Shown: positions 1 through 8,946, counted from the stretch's first letter. The stretch is DNA of 64,000 nucleotides from Siccirubricoccus deserti (GCF_014283215.1 NZ_JACOMF010000004.1:62001-126000); one strand, 5' to 3'. Numbers and translations are program-made. Notes: generated by a model from the letters alone, not told the origin.

Positions 1-423
1 GTACTTCGGCGAGTCATGCACCGCCGTGTGCACCAGCACGAGGAACACCGTCGCCAGCCCGATGAGCGGGCTGCGCAGCAGCCGGCCAAACTCGACGGCG
101 AAGACCGCCAGGGCCGCGCCGAGCAGCACTAGCTGCGCCAGCGGCAGGTATTCGAGCCCGCCGGTGATGAACCGGTAGCTCTCCAGCAGCCAGCCGTAGA
201 ACGGTGGGCGGAAGGCCGCCTGCTGGAGGTAGGCGGCGCTGTCGCCGGTGGCGCCTGGCAGCAGCGGCAGCTTGCGCGCCATGCGCCCGGCCAGCAGCAC
301 TGTCAGCAGCACCGGCGGCCAGACGAACCACGCATCCGCATGGCGCGTACGGAGCAGAAATTGCATGAGGGTAAGCGGAAGATGGCGCGCCGGCCGCTGG
401 CCCAGCCCTGTCAGCACATCCAT
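1..423 (-). CDS. Polytopic membrane protein, probable GT-C glycosyltransferase (3' part outside window)
   Basis: The gene reads toward base 1 and leaves the window without a stop, so only the first 141 codons are seen. Two in-frame ATGs are possible, at 423 and 366; neither has a strong ribosome binding site. After a basic N-terminus there is a hydrophobic segment (WPPVLLTVLLAG), then GDSAAYLQQAAFRPPFYGWL, then further hydrophobic stretches and HDSPKY. An acidic residue plus Tyr just after the first membrane helix, followed by RPP(F/G)Y, is typical of the first periplasmic loop of GT39/ArnT-like enzymes that use polyprenyl-phosphate sugars. The assignment rests on that loop and on the surrounding glycan genes. 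It could be another large membrane protein of the same fold. Confidence 0.6.
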   Translation of the reverse strand, partial: MDVLTGLGQRPARHLPLTLMQFLLRTRHADAWFVWPPVLLTVLLAGRMARKLPLLPGATGDSAAYLQQAAFRPPFYGWLLESYRFITGGLEYLPLAQLVLLGAALAVFAVEFGRLLRSPLIGLATVFLVLVHTAVHDSPKY

Positions 424-673
424 TGCAGCGCCAGCACCTTCATTGCAGCAGCGTCCACGCTTCCCGATCCCGATTCCAACCGGATCACGGAACGATCAGC
501 GCGGCCAGTGAACGCGAGCCGCTGCGGCGCCGCAACCTGTGGTCACGGGTGTCACGCAGATGTTTTGTTTGTGCCCTGGGATGGTTGCGGCATTTGCGCA
601 CATCGCTGCATTGCGACTTCGGCCGCAAGCCGCTCGCAACTAGCATCGCGCCGCGCGAGGACGGAACCCACGC
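424..673. promoter_or_regulatory. Divergent intergenic region
   Basis: These 250 bases separate two divergent glycan genes, so promoters for both should lie here. The part around 555-600 is less GC-rich than the neighbouring genes. I could not pick out convincing -35/-10 boxes or an operator. Confidence 0.25.
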
Positions 674-1741
674 ATGGATGATGGTGGCCGCATGGTCGGC
701 GAAATGACGGCTCTTGGCCGGCGGCAATTGCCTCGCGACGAGCCGCCACGGTGCCCCGCGCCGCAGCTTTCGGTGGTGGTCCCGGTGTATGACGAGGAGG
801 CGGTGATCAACCGCTTCCACACCAGGCTTGCGGCGGTGATGGATGGCCTGGGCCTGACATGGGAAGCGGTCTATGTCGACGACGGCTCACGCGACCGCAG
901 CCTCCTGGTGCTCGAGGCATTGCGGATGATCCAGCCGGAAGTGGCAGTGGTCAGCCTCAGCCGGAATTTCGGCAAGGAGGCGGCATTGACAGCCGGACTC
1001 GATCACGCACAAGCCAGCGGTGCGCTGATCGTCATTGATGTCGATCTGCAGGATCCGCCGGAGGTGATCCCGGAGTTGGTCGCCGGCTGGCGGGAAGGCT
1101 TCGACATGGTCTATGCCCAGCGCCGCAGCCGGGCCGGCGAGACCTGGATGAAGAAGACGACGGCGCATGCTTTCTACCGGCTGATGGGTCGCGTTGGCGG
1201 CCCGGTGCGCTTGCCGCCTGATGTCGGCGACTTCCGGTTGATGAGCCGTCGCGCCGTGGATGCGCTGCTGCAGTTGCGCGAGCGGCACCGTTTTATGAAG
1301 GGACTGTTTGCCTGGGTCGGATTTCCAGCCAAGGCGGTACTCTACGACCGCGCGCCCCGCGCCGCCGGAAGGACGAAGTGGAATTACGGCAGGCTCTTCA
1401 ACCTTTCCGTGGAAGGCATCACCAGCTTCACCACTCTGCCGCTGCGGCTGGCGACCTGGCTCGGCCTCGCCACCGCTGCGGTGGCGCTGATCTATGGCGG
1501 TGAGGTTGCGGTGAAGGCATTGGTCTATGGCAATCCGGTGCCGGGCTATCCAAGCCTGATGACAGTCGTGCTCTTCCTCGGCGGCGTGCAGCTGATAACA
1601 CTCGGCGTCATCGGCGAGTATCTCGGCCGGATCTTCAACGAAACCAAGGGCAGGCCACTCTACATCGTCGGCCGGCACCTGCCGAGCGCGGCGCCGGGAC
1701 CGGTCGCCGCCGAGCCGTTGTCCAGCCGCGCCGGGTCCTGA
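674..1741 (+). CDS. GtrB/ArnC-like family 2 glycosyltransferase (polyprenyl-phosphate glycosyltransferase)
   Basis: A 355-residue GT2 enzyme that probably loads a sugar from a nucleotide donor onto polyprenyl phosphate at the inner face of the membrane. The N-terminal GT-A domain shows VVVPVYDEE, YVDDGSRDRS, the family-typical FGKEAALTAGLDHA, and the metal-binding stretch VDLQDPPE. Two membrane helices close the protein (about residues 255-320), as in GtrB, ArnC and DPM1-like bacterial enzymes. Start 674 is the first ATG; ATGs at 692 and 704 are alternatives. It ends 18 bases from a convergent GT39-like gene. Its product would be a natural donor for the GT-C membrane enzymes on both sides. 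The sugar cannot be told from sequence. Confidence 0.85.
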   Translation: MDDGGRMVGEMTALGRRQLPRDEPPRCPAPQLSVVVPVYDEEAVINRFHTRLAAVMDGLGLTWEAVYVDDGSRDRSLLVLEALRMIQPEVAVVSLSRNFGKEAALTAGLDHAQASGALIVIDVDLQDPPEVIPELVAGWREGFDMVYAQRRSRAGETWMKKTTAHAFYRLMGRVGGPVRLPPDVGDFRLMSRRAVDALLQLRERHRFMKGLFAWVGFPAKAVLYDRAPRAAGRTKWNYGRLFNLSVEGITSFTTLPLRLATWLGLATAAVALIYGGEVAVKALVYGNPVPGYPSLMTVVLFLGGVQLITLGVIGEYLGRIFNETKGRPLYIVGRHLPSAAPGPVAAEPLSSRAGS

Positions 1742-1759
1742 ACGCTCCCCGCAACGGCC

Positions 1760-3310
1760 CTACCAGCGCACCAGCACCACCATGGGATGGCTTTGGTCGA
1801 TCTCGTCCGGCGGCCGCGGCGCGCCGAGCGCGTAGCCAGCATGGTCCCGCCAGTCGGTCGAACGCAGCAGCAGCCAGACGCGGCGCCCCTGCCGGGCCTG
1901 CTCGATAAGCGCTTCGGTCGAGGCCGCGACCGGGGTCTGCACATGGTCCGGCTGATAGAGGTCGGGTGGACGCCGCTTTGGCTCCCAGCGGAACAGCTCG
2001 CGGCCATTGTTGTGGAAGCTGCCCTCGGCGTAATGCAACATCGGCAGCAGGCTGGTGTCCGGGCCGATCACCACCATGTCCTGCGCGCCAAGCTGCGGCA
2101 GCAGCTCCGCCATCAGCCCGCGCCAGTCCTCCTTTTCCGCCAGCACCCGCACATAGGTGCCGTTCAGCCCGATGGCGATGCAGGCAGCGAGCATCAGGGC
2201 AAAGCCGCCCCGCAGCCATATCGGTGCCGCGGACGCCAAGGCCATGCCGGCGAGCAGGCTGAGCGGCACACCGATCCAGATGGTCATGCGCGGAATGAGA
2301 AAGGGGCTGATGAAGCTCAGCCCGATGCAGGCGGCGAGGAACAGCGCCGGGATGCCCATCAGCAGCAAGGCTCGGGTCCGGCCGAGGCGGAGCCAGGGCA
2401 GATGTGCCAGCAACAACCCGCAGGCCGGAAGCGCCAGCAGGACGGACAGCCGGAGCAGCCGCTGCGGCGTCACCGGATCGACGAAATGCTGCGAGAACAG
2501 ATTCAGTAGGCTGGTCAGGTTGGGCGGCTGGATCCAGTTCAGGTCATGCCGCCCGGTCTGCACGTAGATTGCCCAGAGCTGCAGCCCCGACAGCACCGCC
2601 ACCGCTGCGGTGGCCAGCGCAAATCGCAGCAGCGCAGGACGCAGCCTGGCATCGCGCAGCAACAGCACCCCGCCCGCCAGGGTGAGCGCAGCCACGGTGA
2701 ATACGGACGTGGCGTGCAGGTAGATCAGCACGACCTCACCAGTCGCAAACAGCACCAGGGACGGCCAGCGGTCGGTACGGTCGCCAGCGCGAGCCGCCCG
2801 CAGGAAGCGCAGCAGGCCAAGCAGCGCGAGCGCGAAAGCGAGCGGCAGCAGGGCATAGACCCGGGCCTCCTGCGCATAGGCGATCTGCATCGGCAAGATC
2901 GCGAAGATCGCGGCCGCCGCCAGCGCTGCGGCCGGCGTCGCCACCTCCAGCCCCAGCAGGAAGACCAGCGGAATTGTCGCGGTGGAGGCAACCACGGAGA
3001 ACAGCCGCAGGGCCCAGTCCCCGGTGCCGCCGATCATCGCCCAGAATTTCAGCAGCATGTAGTAGAGTGGCGGCGTGGTCTCGATGAACAGCCCGGCGGT
3101 CCACAAATAGTAAAGGCTGCGGTGGGGCCAGTAGGCCGAGAACGCCTCATCCGCCCAGAGCGAGGTGGCGTCCAGCCGTAGCAGCCGAAGCGCCAAGCCA
3201 AAGCCGGTGATCGCCAGTACCGCAGCCGTCACCGTCACCGCATGACGCGTCTGTCCCAGCGGTTGACCAAACACTCCTGCCACAGCACCGGGGCGAAACG
3301 GTTCGTACAT
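1760..3310 (-). CDS. GT39-like polytopic membrane glycosyltransferase
   Basis: About 516 residues with 10 or more membrane helices. Directly after the first helix comes RLLRLDATSLWADEAFSAY, the acidic loop found in GT39/PMT_2 family enzymes that take a sugar from a polyprenyl-phosphate carrier on the outer face of the inner membrane. The loop continues with ETTPPLYYMLLK. I chose the ATG at 3310 because GGAA lies about 8 bases upstream; a GTG at 3349 would add 13 residues. It is the last gene of the minus-strand run that starts with the HAD-UbiA gene and follows the flippase after 89 bases. The acceptor is unknown; arabinose or another lipid-linked sugar is plausible from context. Confidence 0.8.
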   Translation of the reverse strand: MYEPFRPGAVAGVFGQPLGQTRHAVTVTAAVLAITGFGLALRLLRLDATSLWADEAFSAYWPHRSLYYLWTAGLFIETTPPLYYMLLKFWAMIGGTGDWALRLFSVVASTATIPLVFLLGLEVATPAAALAAAAIFAILPMQIAYAQEARVYALLPLAFALALLGLLRFLRAARAGDRTDRWPSLVLFATGEVVLIYLHATSVFTVAALTLAGGVLLLRDARLRPALLRFALATAAVAVLSGLQLWAIYVQTGRHDLNWIQPPNLTSLLNLFSQHFVDPVTPQRLLRLSVLLALPACGLLLAHLPWLRLGRTRALLLMGIPALFLAACIGLSFISPFLIPRMTIWIGVPLSLLAGMALASAAPIWLRGGFALMLAACIAIGLNGTYVRVLAEKEDWRGLMAELLPQLGAQDMVVIGPDTSLLPMLHYAEGSFHNNGRELFRWEPKRRPPDLYQPDHVQTPVAASTEALIEQARQGRRVWLLLRSTDWRDHAGYALGAPRPPDEIDQSHPMVVLVRW

Positions 3311-3399
3311 GCGACATTCCGAAACGGTTGTGCGCCGCGATAACGGCACACGTACCCGGAACGCGACTCCTGTTGCCGGTCACAAAGTTCGTGAGTAAC

Positions 3400-4842
3400 T
3401 CACGCTTCCTTGAGCGCCGGAGGCAACCGCAACCCGAGCGCAATTGCCACCGTCACCGTATAGACAACCGCGCCGCAGCCCGCGGTTGCCAACAGGGTGA
3501 AGACGGTGCCGAGTGGCGCCGCCTCCGCCGCCACCCAGCCGGCAACCGCCGTCATGCCAAGGGTTCCCAGCAACGGTGCCAGCAGCCGACCGGCCAGCCA
3601 GCGCGCCGGACGGTGCAGCGCCCGCAGCGCCAGCAACATCTGCACCGGTGACCCCGCCAGGCTGCCGCCGATCCAGCACAGCGCCGCGCCAGTGGGGTCT
3701 TGCGGCTGCAGCACCACCAGCACCAGCAGCGGCACGGTGAAGGCGAGCAATTGCAGCAGCAGGTTGATCCGGGTCCGGCCGAGCGCCAGCCACAGCGCCG
3801 GTGCCGGGCCGACCAGGAAGGCCGGGATGGCTGCCAGCGCCACCAGCCGCGCCGGCTCCGCCGCCGCCATCCACGCCTCGCCCATCAGCAGCGCGACGAG
3901 CTGCGGCGCGGTGATCGCCAGCCCGACGGCGACGGGCAGGCCGATCAGCGCCTGCAGCTGCGCCAGATCGCCATAGGCTTCGGCCAGCGCCGCGCGGTCG
4001 TGCTGCAACGCCGCCAGACGCGGCATCGCCAAGCGGGAGATGGCGCCGGAGACCACGGCCATCGCCACATCCAGCAGCCGGAAGGCGATGTGCGTCACCG
4101 CCACCACCGCTTCCGCCACCACCATGCCAAGGCCGATGATGAAGATCCGGTACCGTCCGTTTAGCACCAGCAGCGCCAGGATCTGCGGCCCGGCTATCGG
4201 CCATAGCTCGGCCAACGCCGCACGCCGCAGGATGAAGGCAGGGCGCCAGTCGGCAGTGACCGCCAGCAGCAGGAATACCGACAGCGTCGCCACCGCCTGT
4301 TGCACCACCATCGCCCAGGCCCCCCAGCCGGCCAGCGCCGCCAGCACCCCGGCGCCGACCGCCAGCGGCTGGCACAGCAGCACCCGCATCGCCAGCACCC
4401 GGTAGCGGCGGGCCCGCAGCGCCAGCGCCGCCAGCAGGCCTGCGGCGGCGGAACACGGCAGCAGCGGCGCCAGCGCCTGCACCATCGGGGTCAGTGCGGC
4501 AATGCCAGTGGCCTCGGCGATCCAGGGCGCGAGTGCCGCCAGCCCGACCATTGCCAGCAGCGCCACCAGCACCGTTGTCCAAAGCGCGGAGGCCCGATGG
4601 TCTTCCTCAAGCGCCCGGCGCTGCAGCAGCGCATCGCCGAACAGTGCGGCGATCGGGAAGTCGACGGTGAGGAACACGCTGGCGGCAATGGCGCCGGTGC
4701 CCGCTTCATGCGGTCCAATCAGCCGGGCGATGAACAGCAGTCCGAACATCGCCACCACTGCGGCACCGAGCGTCTCCACCGCCACCCAGGCCGGGGAGGC
4801 GGAGGAGGGAATTCGCAGCCATGCCATGTCAGGTGACCGCAT
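3400..4842 (-). CDS. Oligosaccharide flippase, MOP superfamily (Wzx/Polysacc_synt type)
   Basis: About 480 residues that are almost entirely hydrophobic, with 12 to 14 predicted helices and short charged loops, the pattern of WzxC-like polysaccharide exporters. The N-terminus (TLGAAVVAMFGLLFIARLIG) fits the first helix of that family, including the conserved small residues and R(L/F)(L/I)G. Likely job: moving a lipid-linked glycan across the inner membrane. An ATG at 4842 overlaps the preceding small gene by 14 bases; an ATG at 4827 directly follows that gene's stop (TGA-C-ATG) and is equally plausible. Translational coupling with the upstream gene is likely in both cases. The substrate is inferred only from neighbouring arabinose-lipid genes. 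Confidence 0.8.
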   Translation of the reverse strand: MRSPDMAWLRIPSSASPAWVAVETLGAAVVAMFGLLFIARLIGPHEAGTGAIAASVFLTVDFPIAALFGDALLQRRALEEDHRASALWTTVLVALLAMVGLAALAPWIAEATGIAALTPMVQALAPLLPCSAAAGLLAALALRARRYRVLAMRVLLCQPLAVGAGVLAALAGWGAWAMVVQQAVATLSVFLLLAVTADWRPAFILRRAALAELWPIAGPQILALLVLNGRYRIFIIGLGMVVAEAVVAVTHIAFRLLDVAMAVVSGAISRLAMPRLAALQHDRAALAEAYGDLAQLQALIGLPVAVGLAITAPQLVALLMGEAWMAAAEPARLVALAAIPAFLVGPAPALWLALGRTRINLLLQLLAFTVPLLVLVVLQPQDPTGAALCWIGGSLAGSPVQMLLALRALHRPARWLAGRLLAPLLGTLGMTAVAGWVAAEAAPLGTVFTLLATAGCGAVVYTVTVAIALGLRLPPALKEA

Positions 4843-5119
4843 ACGCTCGGCGCCGGCGACGGCCGGCCGAGACTTGGGACGCGAGCCATATCGCCGGCAC
4901 CTCGGCCAGCCGCCAGGCGGTGGCGGCGACCAGCAGCGATGCAACCGCCACGGAGCCGCCGAGGATGAAGAACAGCATCACCCAGCTCTGGCCGGAGATG
5001 AACAGGTTGGGCGGCGTGCCGTCCAGCAACTGCCGCTGCCAGCCCGTCAGCTCCGGCCGCAGGCAAAACTTCCGGCAGAGGAAGGTCAGCCGCCCTTCCG
5101 TCAGCGACGGCGGGAGCAT
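4829..5119 (-). CDS. Small single-helix membrane protein of unknown function
   Basis: A 96-residue protein. Its start overlaps the stop of the upstream GT-C gene by one base (TAATG), and its stop overlaps or abuts the flippase start, so it is tightly built into the operon. A polar N-terminal half (about 45 residues, with Cys at about 15 and 19) is followed by one strong membrane helix (MLFFILGGSVAVASLLVAA) and a short basic C-terminus (GRRRRRAY). I recognise no family. The position suggests an accessory or scaffold role for the membrane glycosyltransferase or the flippase; that is inference. Confidence 0.65.
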   Translation of the reverse strand: MLPPSLTEGRLTFLCRKFCLRPELTGWQRQLLDGTPPNLFISGQSWVMLFFILGGSVAVASLLVAATAWRLAEVPAIWLASQVSAGRRRRRAYAVT

Positions 5120-6765
5120 TATCGCGCCTCCGGCAACATCTCGAGGATGGCGCCGCGCGGCAGTCTCGGCGCCAGTTCGGCCAGCGCGGTGCGGATCGGC
5201 GCCTCCTCCTCCGGTGCGGTGGCGTAGAAGGTGACGACCGGACCTACCACGGTGACGACCCGCGCCCGCAGCCGCAGTTTGGCCACCGGCTGCCAGGACG
5301 GCGGCGGCAACGGCAGGGCATTGTCGTACAGCATGGCGACACCGACCCCCTGGCGGGCCGCCAGCGTCTCCATCCAGCCGGTGCTGCCGGGGTTCGCCGC
5401 GCCACGCCGTGCTTCCTCCGAGCCGAGGCCGGACAGTTCCAGCATGTAATAGGGGTTGTCGAAATTCACCCAGCCCGGGTGGTTGGCGGCGTAGGGTCGC
5501 CGCCAATGGTCGACGACGAAGCGGTGCAGCTGCAGCTGCTGGTCATGGACGTTGCCGGCAGCGGAGATCGCATCCACCGTACGGAACACGTAGCCGGAGA
5601 AGAGCACCAGCAGCGCGACGCAGACGCCGAGGCAGCGGCGCCAATCCATGCGCCGCAGGAAGCCGTTGACCTCCGGCTGCCAGGCGACCAGCGCGGAGCA
5701 GGCACCGAGCAGCAGCACATAGACCTCGTAACGCGAGAAGGAGGACAGGCTGCCGCCGAACATCTGGGCCAGGGCAATGACCGCAAAGAAGCCGACCGCT
5801 ACCGGCTTGGTCCAGGCGCGCTCACCGAAGCGCGACGGGATGGCGCCGCGCGCCATGCCCCAGACCGTGACCACCACCAGCAGCAGGATATGCGTGCCGC
5901 CATAGGCCATGATGTTGCTGCGGAACGCACTATAGATGGCGCGCACAAGCTCCACCGGACCGACCTGCGCCAGGCCGATGCCGCTGCTGGCGACCTCGGA
6001 GCGCGACAGCACCGAGCTCGGCAGGAAGGGCAGCCCAAGGGTGTTCAGGAAGAGCCCGAAGCACAGGATGCCGAACGCACCGATGGCACCGGCCATCAGC
6101 GCATGGCGCCATTTGCCGAACAGCGCCAGCACCAGCATGTCGGCCGCCAGCGCCGCCGCCGCCTCGAAGCGGATGAGCGGCAGCAGGGCGATCGTCGCCA
6201 GCCACCACCAATCCGCCTGCCGCGTCCGGACGAAGCGCATCAGGCCAAGCAGGGAGGCGATGGTCAGCGCCGCATGCAGCGAATGTTCCAGCCCGGTAAA
6301 GGCAAGACCGACCAGGTTGAAGGCGAGCGTCGCCGCGACGGTCAGCAGCACGAGCTGCGGGGTCGAGATGCGCTCGACCTCGATGCCGGCCTCCTCGGCC
6401 ACCGCATAGGCGAGGACAGCGGCGGCCAGGGTCGATGCCAGCGCCACCAGAAGCGCCGGGTACTGCCCCAGATGCAGCAGCGACAGCGCCGCCAGCAGGA
6501 AGGGGTAGAGGATCGAGGAGGATGGCGAGGCCGGCTCACCGGGATTGAGGCCGTAGCTGCCTTGCAGGATGTTCTGCGCGAGCGCCAGATGGGTGTAGGG
6601 CGCATCCAGCGTGTAGGCGAACTGCCCGCCGTTGCGCCACAGGATGCCAAGCAGCAGCACCAGCGCAACCCCCAGCACGCTGCCGAGAATTACCAAGCGC
6701 GGGTTGAACGCCGCCCTGTCGTATTGCGCGAGCGAGCCCGCATCGGGCTGCGGCAGCGAATCCAT
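5119..6765 (-). CDS. AftB-like GT-C membrane protein, candidate arabinosyltransferase
   Basis: A 548-residue polytopic membrane protein. The first periplasmic loop reads LDAPYTHLALAQNILQGSYG followed by LNPGEPASPSSSILYPFLLA. This resembles the loop of actinobacterial AftB-type and related GT-C enzymes (acidic pair/Tyr, aromatic-xx-A-x-N, G-x-G, NPGE, SSP), which use decaprenyl-phosphoryl-arabinose. ATG at 6765 is preferred over the upstream one because GGAGG sits 6 bases before it. It follows dprE2 after 43 bases. The C-terminal part from about residue 430 looks soluble and periplasmic. Context with dprE1/dprE2 makes arabinosyl transfer the best guess; mannosyl or another pentose cannot be ruled out. 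Confidence 0.7.
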   Translation of the reverse strand: MDSLPQPDAGSLAQYDRAAFNPRLVILGSVLGVALVLLLGILWRNGGQFAYTLDAPYTHLALAQNILQGSYGLNPGEPASPSSSILYPFLLAALSLLHLGQYPALLVALASTLAAAVLAYAVAEEAGIEVERISTPQLVLLTVAATLAFNLVGLAFTGLEHSLHAALTIASLLGLMRFVRTRQADWWWLATIALLPLIRFEAAAALAADMLVLALFGKWRHALMAGAIGAFGILCFGLFLNTLGLPFLPSSVLSRSEVASSGIGLAQVGPVELVRAIYSAFRSNIMAYGGTHILLLVVVTVWGMARGAIPSRFGERAWTKPVAVGFFAVIALAQMFGGSLSSFSRYEVYVLLLGACSALVAWQPEVNGFLRRMDWRRCLGVCVALLVLFSGYVFRTVDAISAAGNVHDQQLQLHRFVVDHWRRPYAANHPGWVNFDNPYYMLELSGLGSEEARRGAANPGSTGWMETLAARQGVGVAMLYDNALPLPPPSWQPVAKLRLRARVVTVVGPVVTFYATAPEEEAPIRTALAELAPRLPRGAILEMLPEAR

Positions 6766-6808
6766 CCTACGCCTCCAGCAGCGCCACCGGTCCACTCCGG
6801 CGGCGGAT

Positions 6809-7564
6809 TCAGATGTCGAGACGGTTGAAGATCCGCGTCGGCAGCAGGCGGATGATTCCCATCACGGGCCACCAGACGCGCGGCAGATAGACACTGCCAG
6901 CCCCCCGCTCCGCCCGCTGCCAAAGCGACCGGGCGAATGCCTGCGGCGTCGCCATGAAGGGCAGGCGCGGCAGTGGCCAAGTCATGGCAGTATCGATCGG
7001 CCCTGCCTTGACGCACAGCACCCGCGCGCCGGAGCGCGACAACCGCGCCGCATAGCCCTGCAGATAGGTCGCCAGCGCCGCCTTGGTGGCGCCATAGAGG
7101 TAGTTGCGCGGCCGGCCACGATCACCGGCGACCGAGCCGAGTGCCACGACCGTGCCGCCGCGCTGCGCCTCCAGCACCGGCGCCAGCGCCGCGAGCACCG
7201 AGGCCGCGCCGGTGAAATTCGCTTCCACCATCGCCGCGGCCGTGGCTGGGTCGCGGTCGGCCTCCGCCTGTTCGGGCATGACGCCGAAGGCGAGGAAGAC
7301 GTTCAGCGTGCCGGTGCTGCGCGCCGCGCAATCGGCGATGAAACCGGCATGGCTGCCCAGGTCGCGGGCATCGAAGGCGACAGGTGTGGCGCTGACCCGA
7401 TGGCGGATGGCAAGGTCGGCAGCCTGCCGCTCCAGATCCTCGGTGTCGCGCCCGGCGAGCAGCAGTGCGGCGCCATGCGATGCGGCCTGGTGCGCGAAGG
7501 CGCGTGCCACGGCTGAGGAGGCGCCGAGCACGAGCCAGGTGGCGGGCGGCATGGTGACACTCAT
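6809..7564 (-). CDS. dprE2: DprE2-like short-chain dehydrogenase: decaprenylphosphoryl-2-keto-ribose reductase
   Basis: A 251-residue SDR. Together with DprE1 it epimerises polyprenyl-phosphoryl-ribose to the arabinose form: DprE1 oxidises C2, and this enzyme reduces the ketone with NAD(P)H. Visible parts are the nucleotide-binding turn LGASSAVARAF (residues 13-23), a Ser strand (VALGSVAG), the catalytic YGATK and a C-terminal membrane-facing hydrophobic stretch (VWWPVMGIIRLLP). The glycine-rich turn lacks the usual final Gly-x-Gly, reading S-A-V-A. The start overlaps the dprE1 stop (ATGA), so the two are translationally coupled, as expected for partners that work as a complex. On sequence alone it could be another SDR; the pairing decides. 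Confidence 0.85.
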   Translation of the reverse strand: MSVTMPPATWLVLGASSAVARAFAHQAASHGAALLLAGRDTEDLERQAADLAIRHRVSATPVAFDARDLGSHAGFIADCAARSTGTLNVFLAFGVMPEQAEADRDPATAAAMVEANFTGAASVLAALAPVLEAQRGGTVVALGSVAGDRGRPRNYLYGATKAALATYLQGYAARLSRSGARVLCVKAGPIDTAMTWPLPRLPFMATPQAFARSLWQRAERGAGSVYLPRVWWPVMGIIRLLPTRIFNRLDI

Positions 7565-8946
7565 CCGAGGCCGAACCGACGCGACATGCCGGAGGACAGC
7601 GCACCATCCGGATCGACCCGCGCTCGCACCGCCTGCAACCTGTGCGCTTCCGGATACATCTCGGCGAAGCCCTCGGCCGACAGCAGGCTGTCCTTCGCCA
7701 GGTAGATGCGACCGCCCGCATCGCGGGTGATGCGCTCCAGCGTTGCGAACAGCGCCGGACTTTCGGCCCGCGCCGGGATGTCGAGGGCCAGCGAATAGCC
7801 AGGCTTGCCGAAGGACAGGTAGCCCACCCCTTCCCGTCCCATCACCTTCAGCACGGCAAGAAAGGACGCGTTCCCGGATGCGGAAATGGTCTCCAGCAGC
7901 CGCCGCAGCGCCATCTCGCCAGGTCCGAAGGGCAGTACACATTGGAACTGATGGAAGCCGCGCTTGCCATACATGCGGTTCCAGCCGTGGATCGTATCCA
8001 GCGGGTAGAAGAAGCGCCGATAGGGCAGCACCTGCTGTCGCCCCTCCATCGGCGCGCGACGCCAGTAGAGTTCGTTGAAGGCACGCACCGTGGCGCCGTT
8101 CAGCAAGACCTCCGGCGCGTCGATGGGGAAGCTGCGGCTGCGTGGCGAGGGCTCGGCGACCGGCGATTCGCTTGGCTCCGCCACCTCCAGCACGCCGCGA
8201 CCTAGCGTGGCGCCAGTGGCCAGCGCGTCGATCCAGCCAACCGAATAGCTGGCCTCCGCCGCCGCCGCGAAGCCGGCGAGGAAATGATCAAGGTCGGGCA
8301 TGCGGGTCCGCCGCACCACCAGCGCATTCGAAGGCACCGGCACCAGCCGCAGGCAGACTGCGGTAATGATTCCGGTCAGCCCGATGCCGCCGATGGTGGC
8401 GCGGAACAGCTCGGGGTCCGATTCGGCGGAGACGCGCAAATGGCGGCTGTCCGGCAGCAGCAGCTCGAACCACGCGACATGCTCGCCGATACTGCCGGCA
8501 AGGTGATGGTTCTTGCCATGCACATCATTGGCCAGCGCACCGCCGAGGGTGACGAAGGCGGTGCCAGGTGAGACCGGCGCGACGAAACCGCGCGGCAGGA
8601 ACACCGTCAGCAGGTCGGCGAAGGTGACACCGGGCTCTGCCACGACCAGCCCGGTTGCGGAGTCGAAATGCAGGATGCGGTCGAGCCGCTCGGTCAGCAC
8701 CATCGCGCCGCCGGGATTGAGGCAGGCATCGCCATAGCTGCGACCCGCGCCACGCGCGAGCAGCGCACGCCCTTCCGGCACATCCAGCGCCGCCCAGAGT
8801 TCACGCATTCGTTCCGGCCGAGCGGCGATGCACGGCGCCGTCGTATTGCGGCCCCAGGGCTGCAGCGCGGCCTGCTTCCAGCCGCGGCCGCGCAGCGCCT
8901 CGGCCGGCACCGCCTCGGCTTCCGGTGCGCTCATGGTGTCGGGCAT
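7561..8946 (-). CDS. dprE1: DprE1: decaprenylphosphoryl-beta-D-ribose 2'-oxidase (FAD)
   Basis: 461 residues, the same length as the Mycobacterium tuberculosis enzyme as I remember it. An FAD-binding domain of the vanillyl-alcohol-oxidase type comes first (ARGAGRSYGD near 65-73, HGKNHHLAGSIG at 143-154), then an ALO-like C-terminal domain. The active-site Lys is in YLAKDS (Lys418, same number as the mycobacterial catalytic Lys). The residue that lines up with Cys387, the covalent target of benzothiazinones, is Ala387 (in PGYSLALDIP). The ATG at 8946 has AGGGA 7 bases upstream and sits 14 bases after the HAD-UbiA stop. The reaction makes the 2-keto intermediate of the polyprenyl-phosphoryl-arabinose pathway. 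Confidence 0.93.
   Translation of the reverse strand: MPDTMSAPEAEAVPAEALRGRGWKQAALQPWGRNTTAPCIAARPERMRELWAALDVPEGRALLARGAGRSYGDACLNPGGAMVLTERLDRILHFDSATGLVVAEPGVTFADLLTVFLPRGFVAPVSPGTAFVTLGGALANDVHGKNHHLAGSIGEHVAWFELLLPDSRHLRVSAESDPELFRATIGGIGLTGIITAVCLRLVPVPSNALVVRRTRMPDLDHFLAGFAAAAEASYSVGWIDALATGATLGRGVLEVAEPSESPVAEPSPRSRSFPIDAPEVLLNGATVRAFNELYWRRAPMEGRQQVLPYRRFFYPLDTIHGWNRMYGKRGFHQFQCVLPFGPGEMALRRLLETISASGNASFLAVLKVMGREGVGYLSFGKPGYSLALDIPARAESPALFATLERITRDAGGRIYLAKDSLLSAEGFAEMYPEAHRLQAVRARVDPDGALSSGMSRRFGLG

Noticed and set aside
14-331. Minus-strand reading frame of 105 codons
   Set aside because: It is Arg/Ala/Gly-rich shadow sequence. A different minus frame (1-423) gives a membrane protein with a GT-C-like loop.
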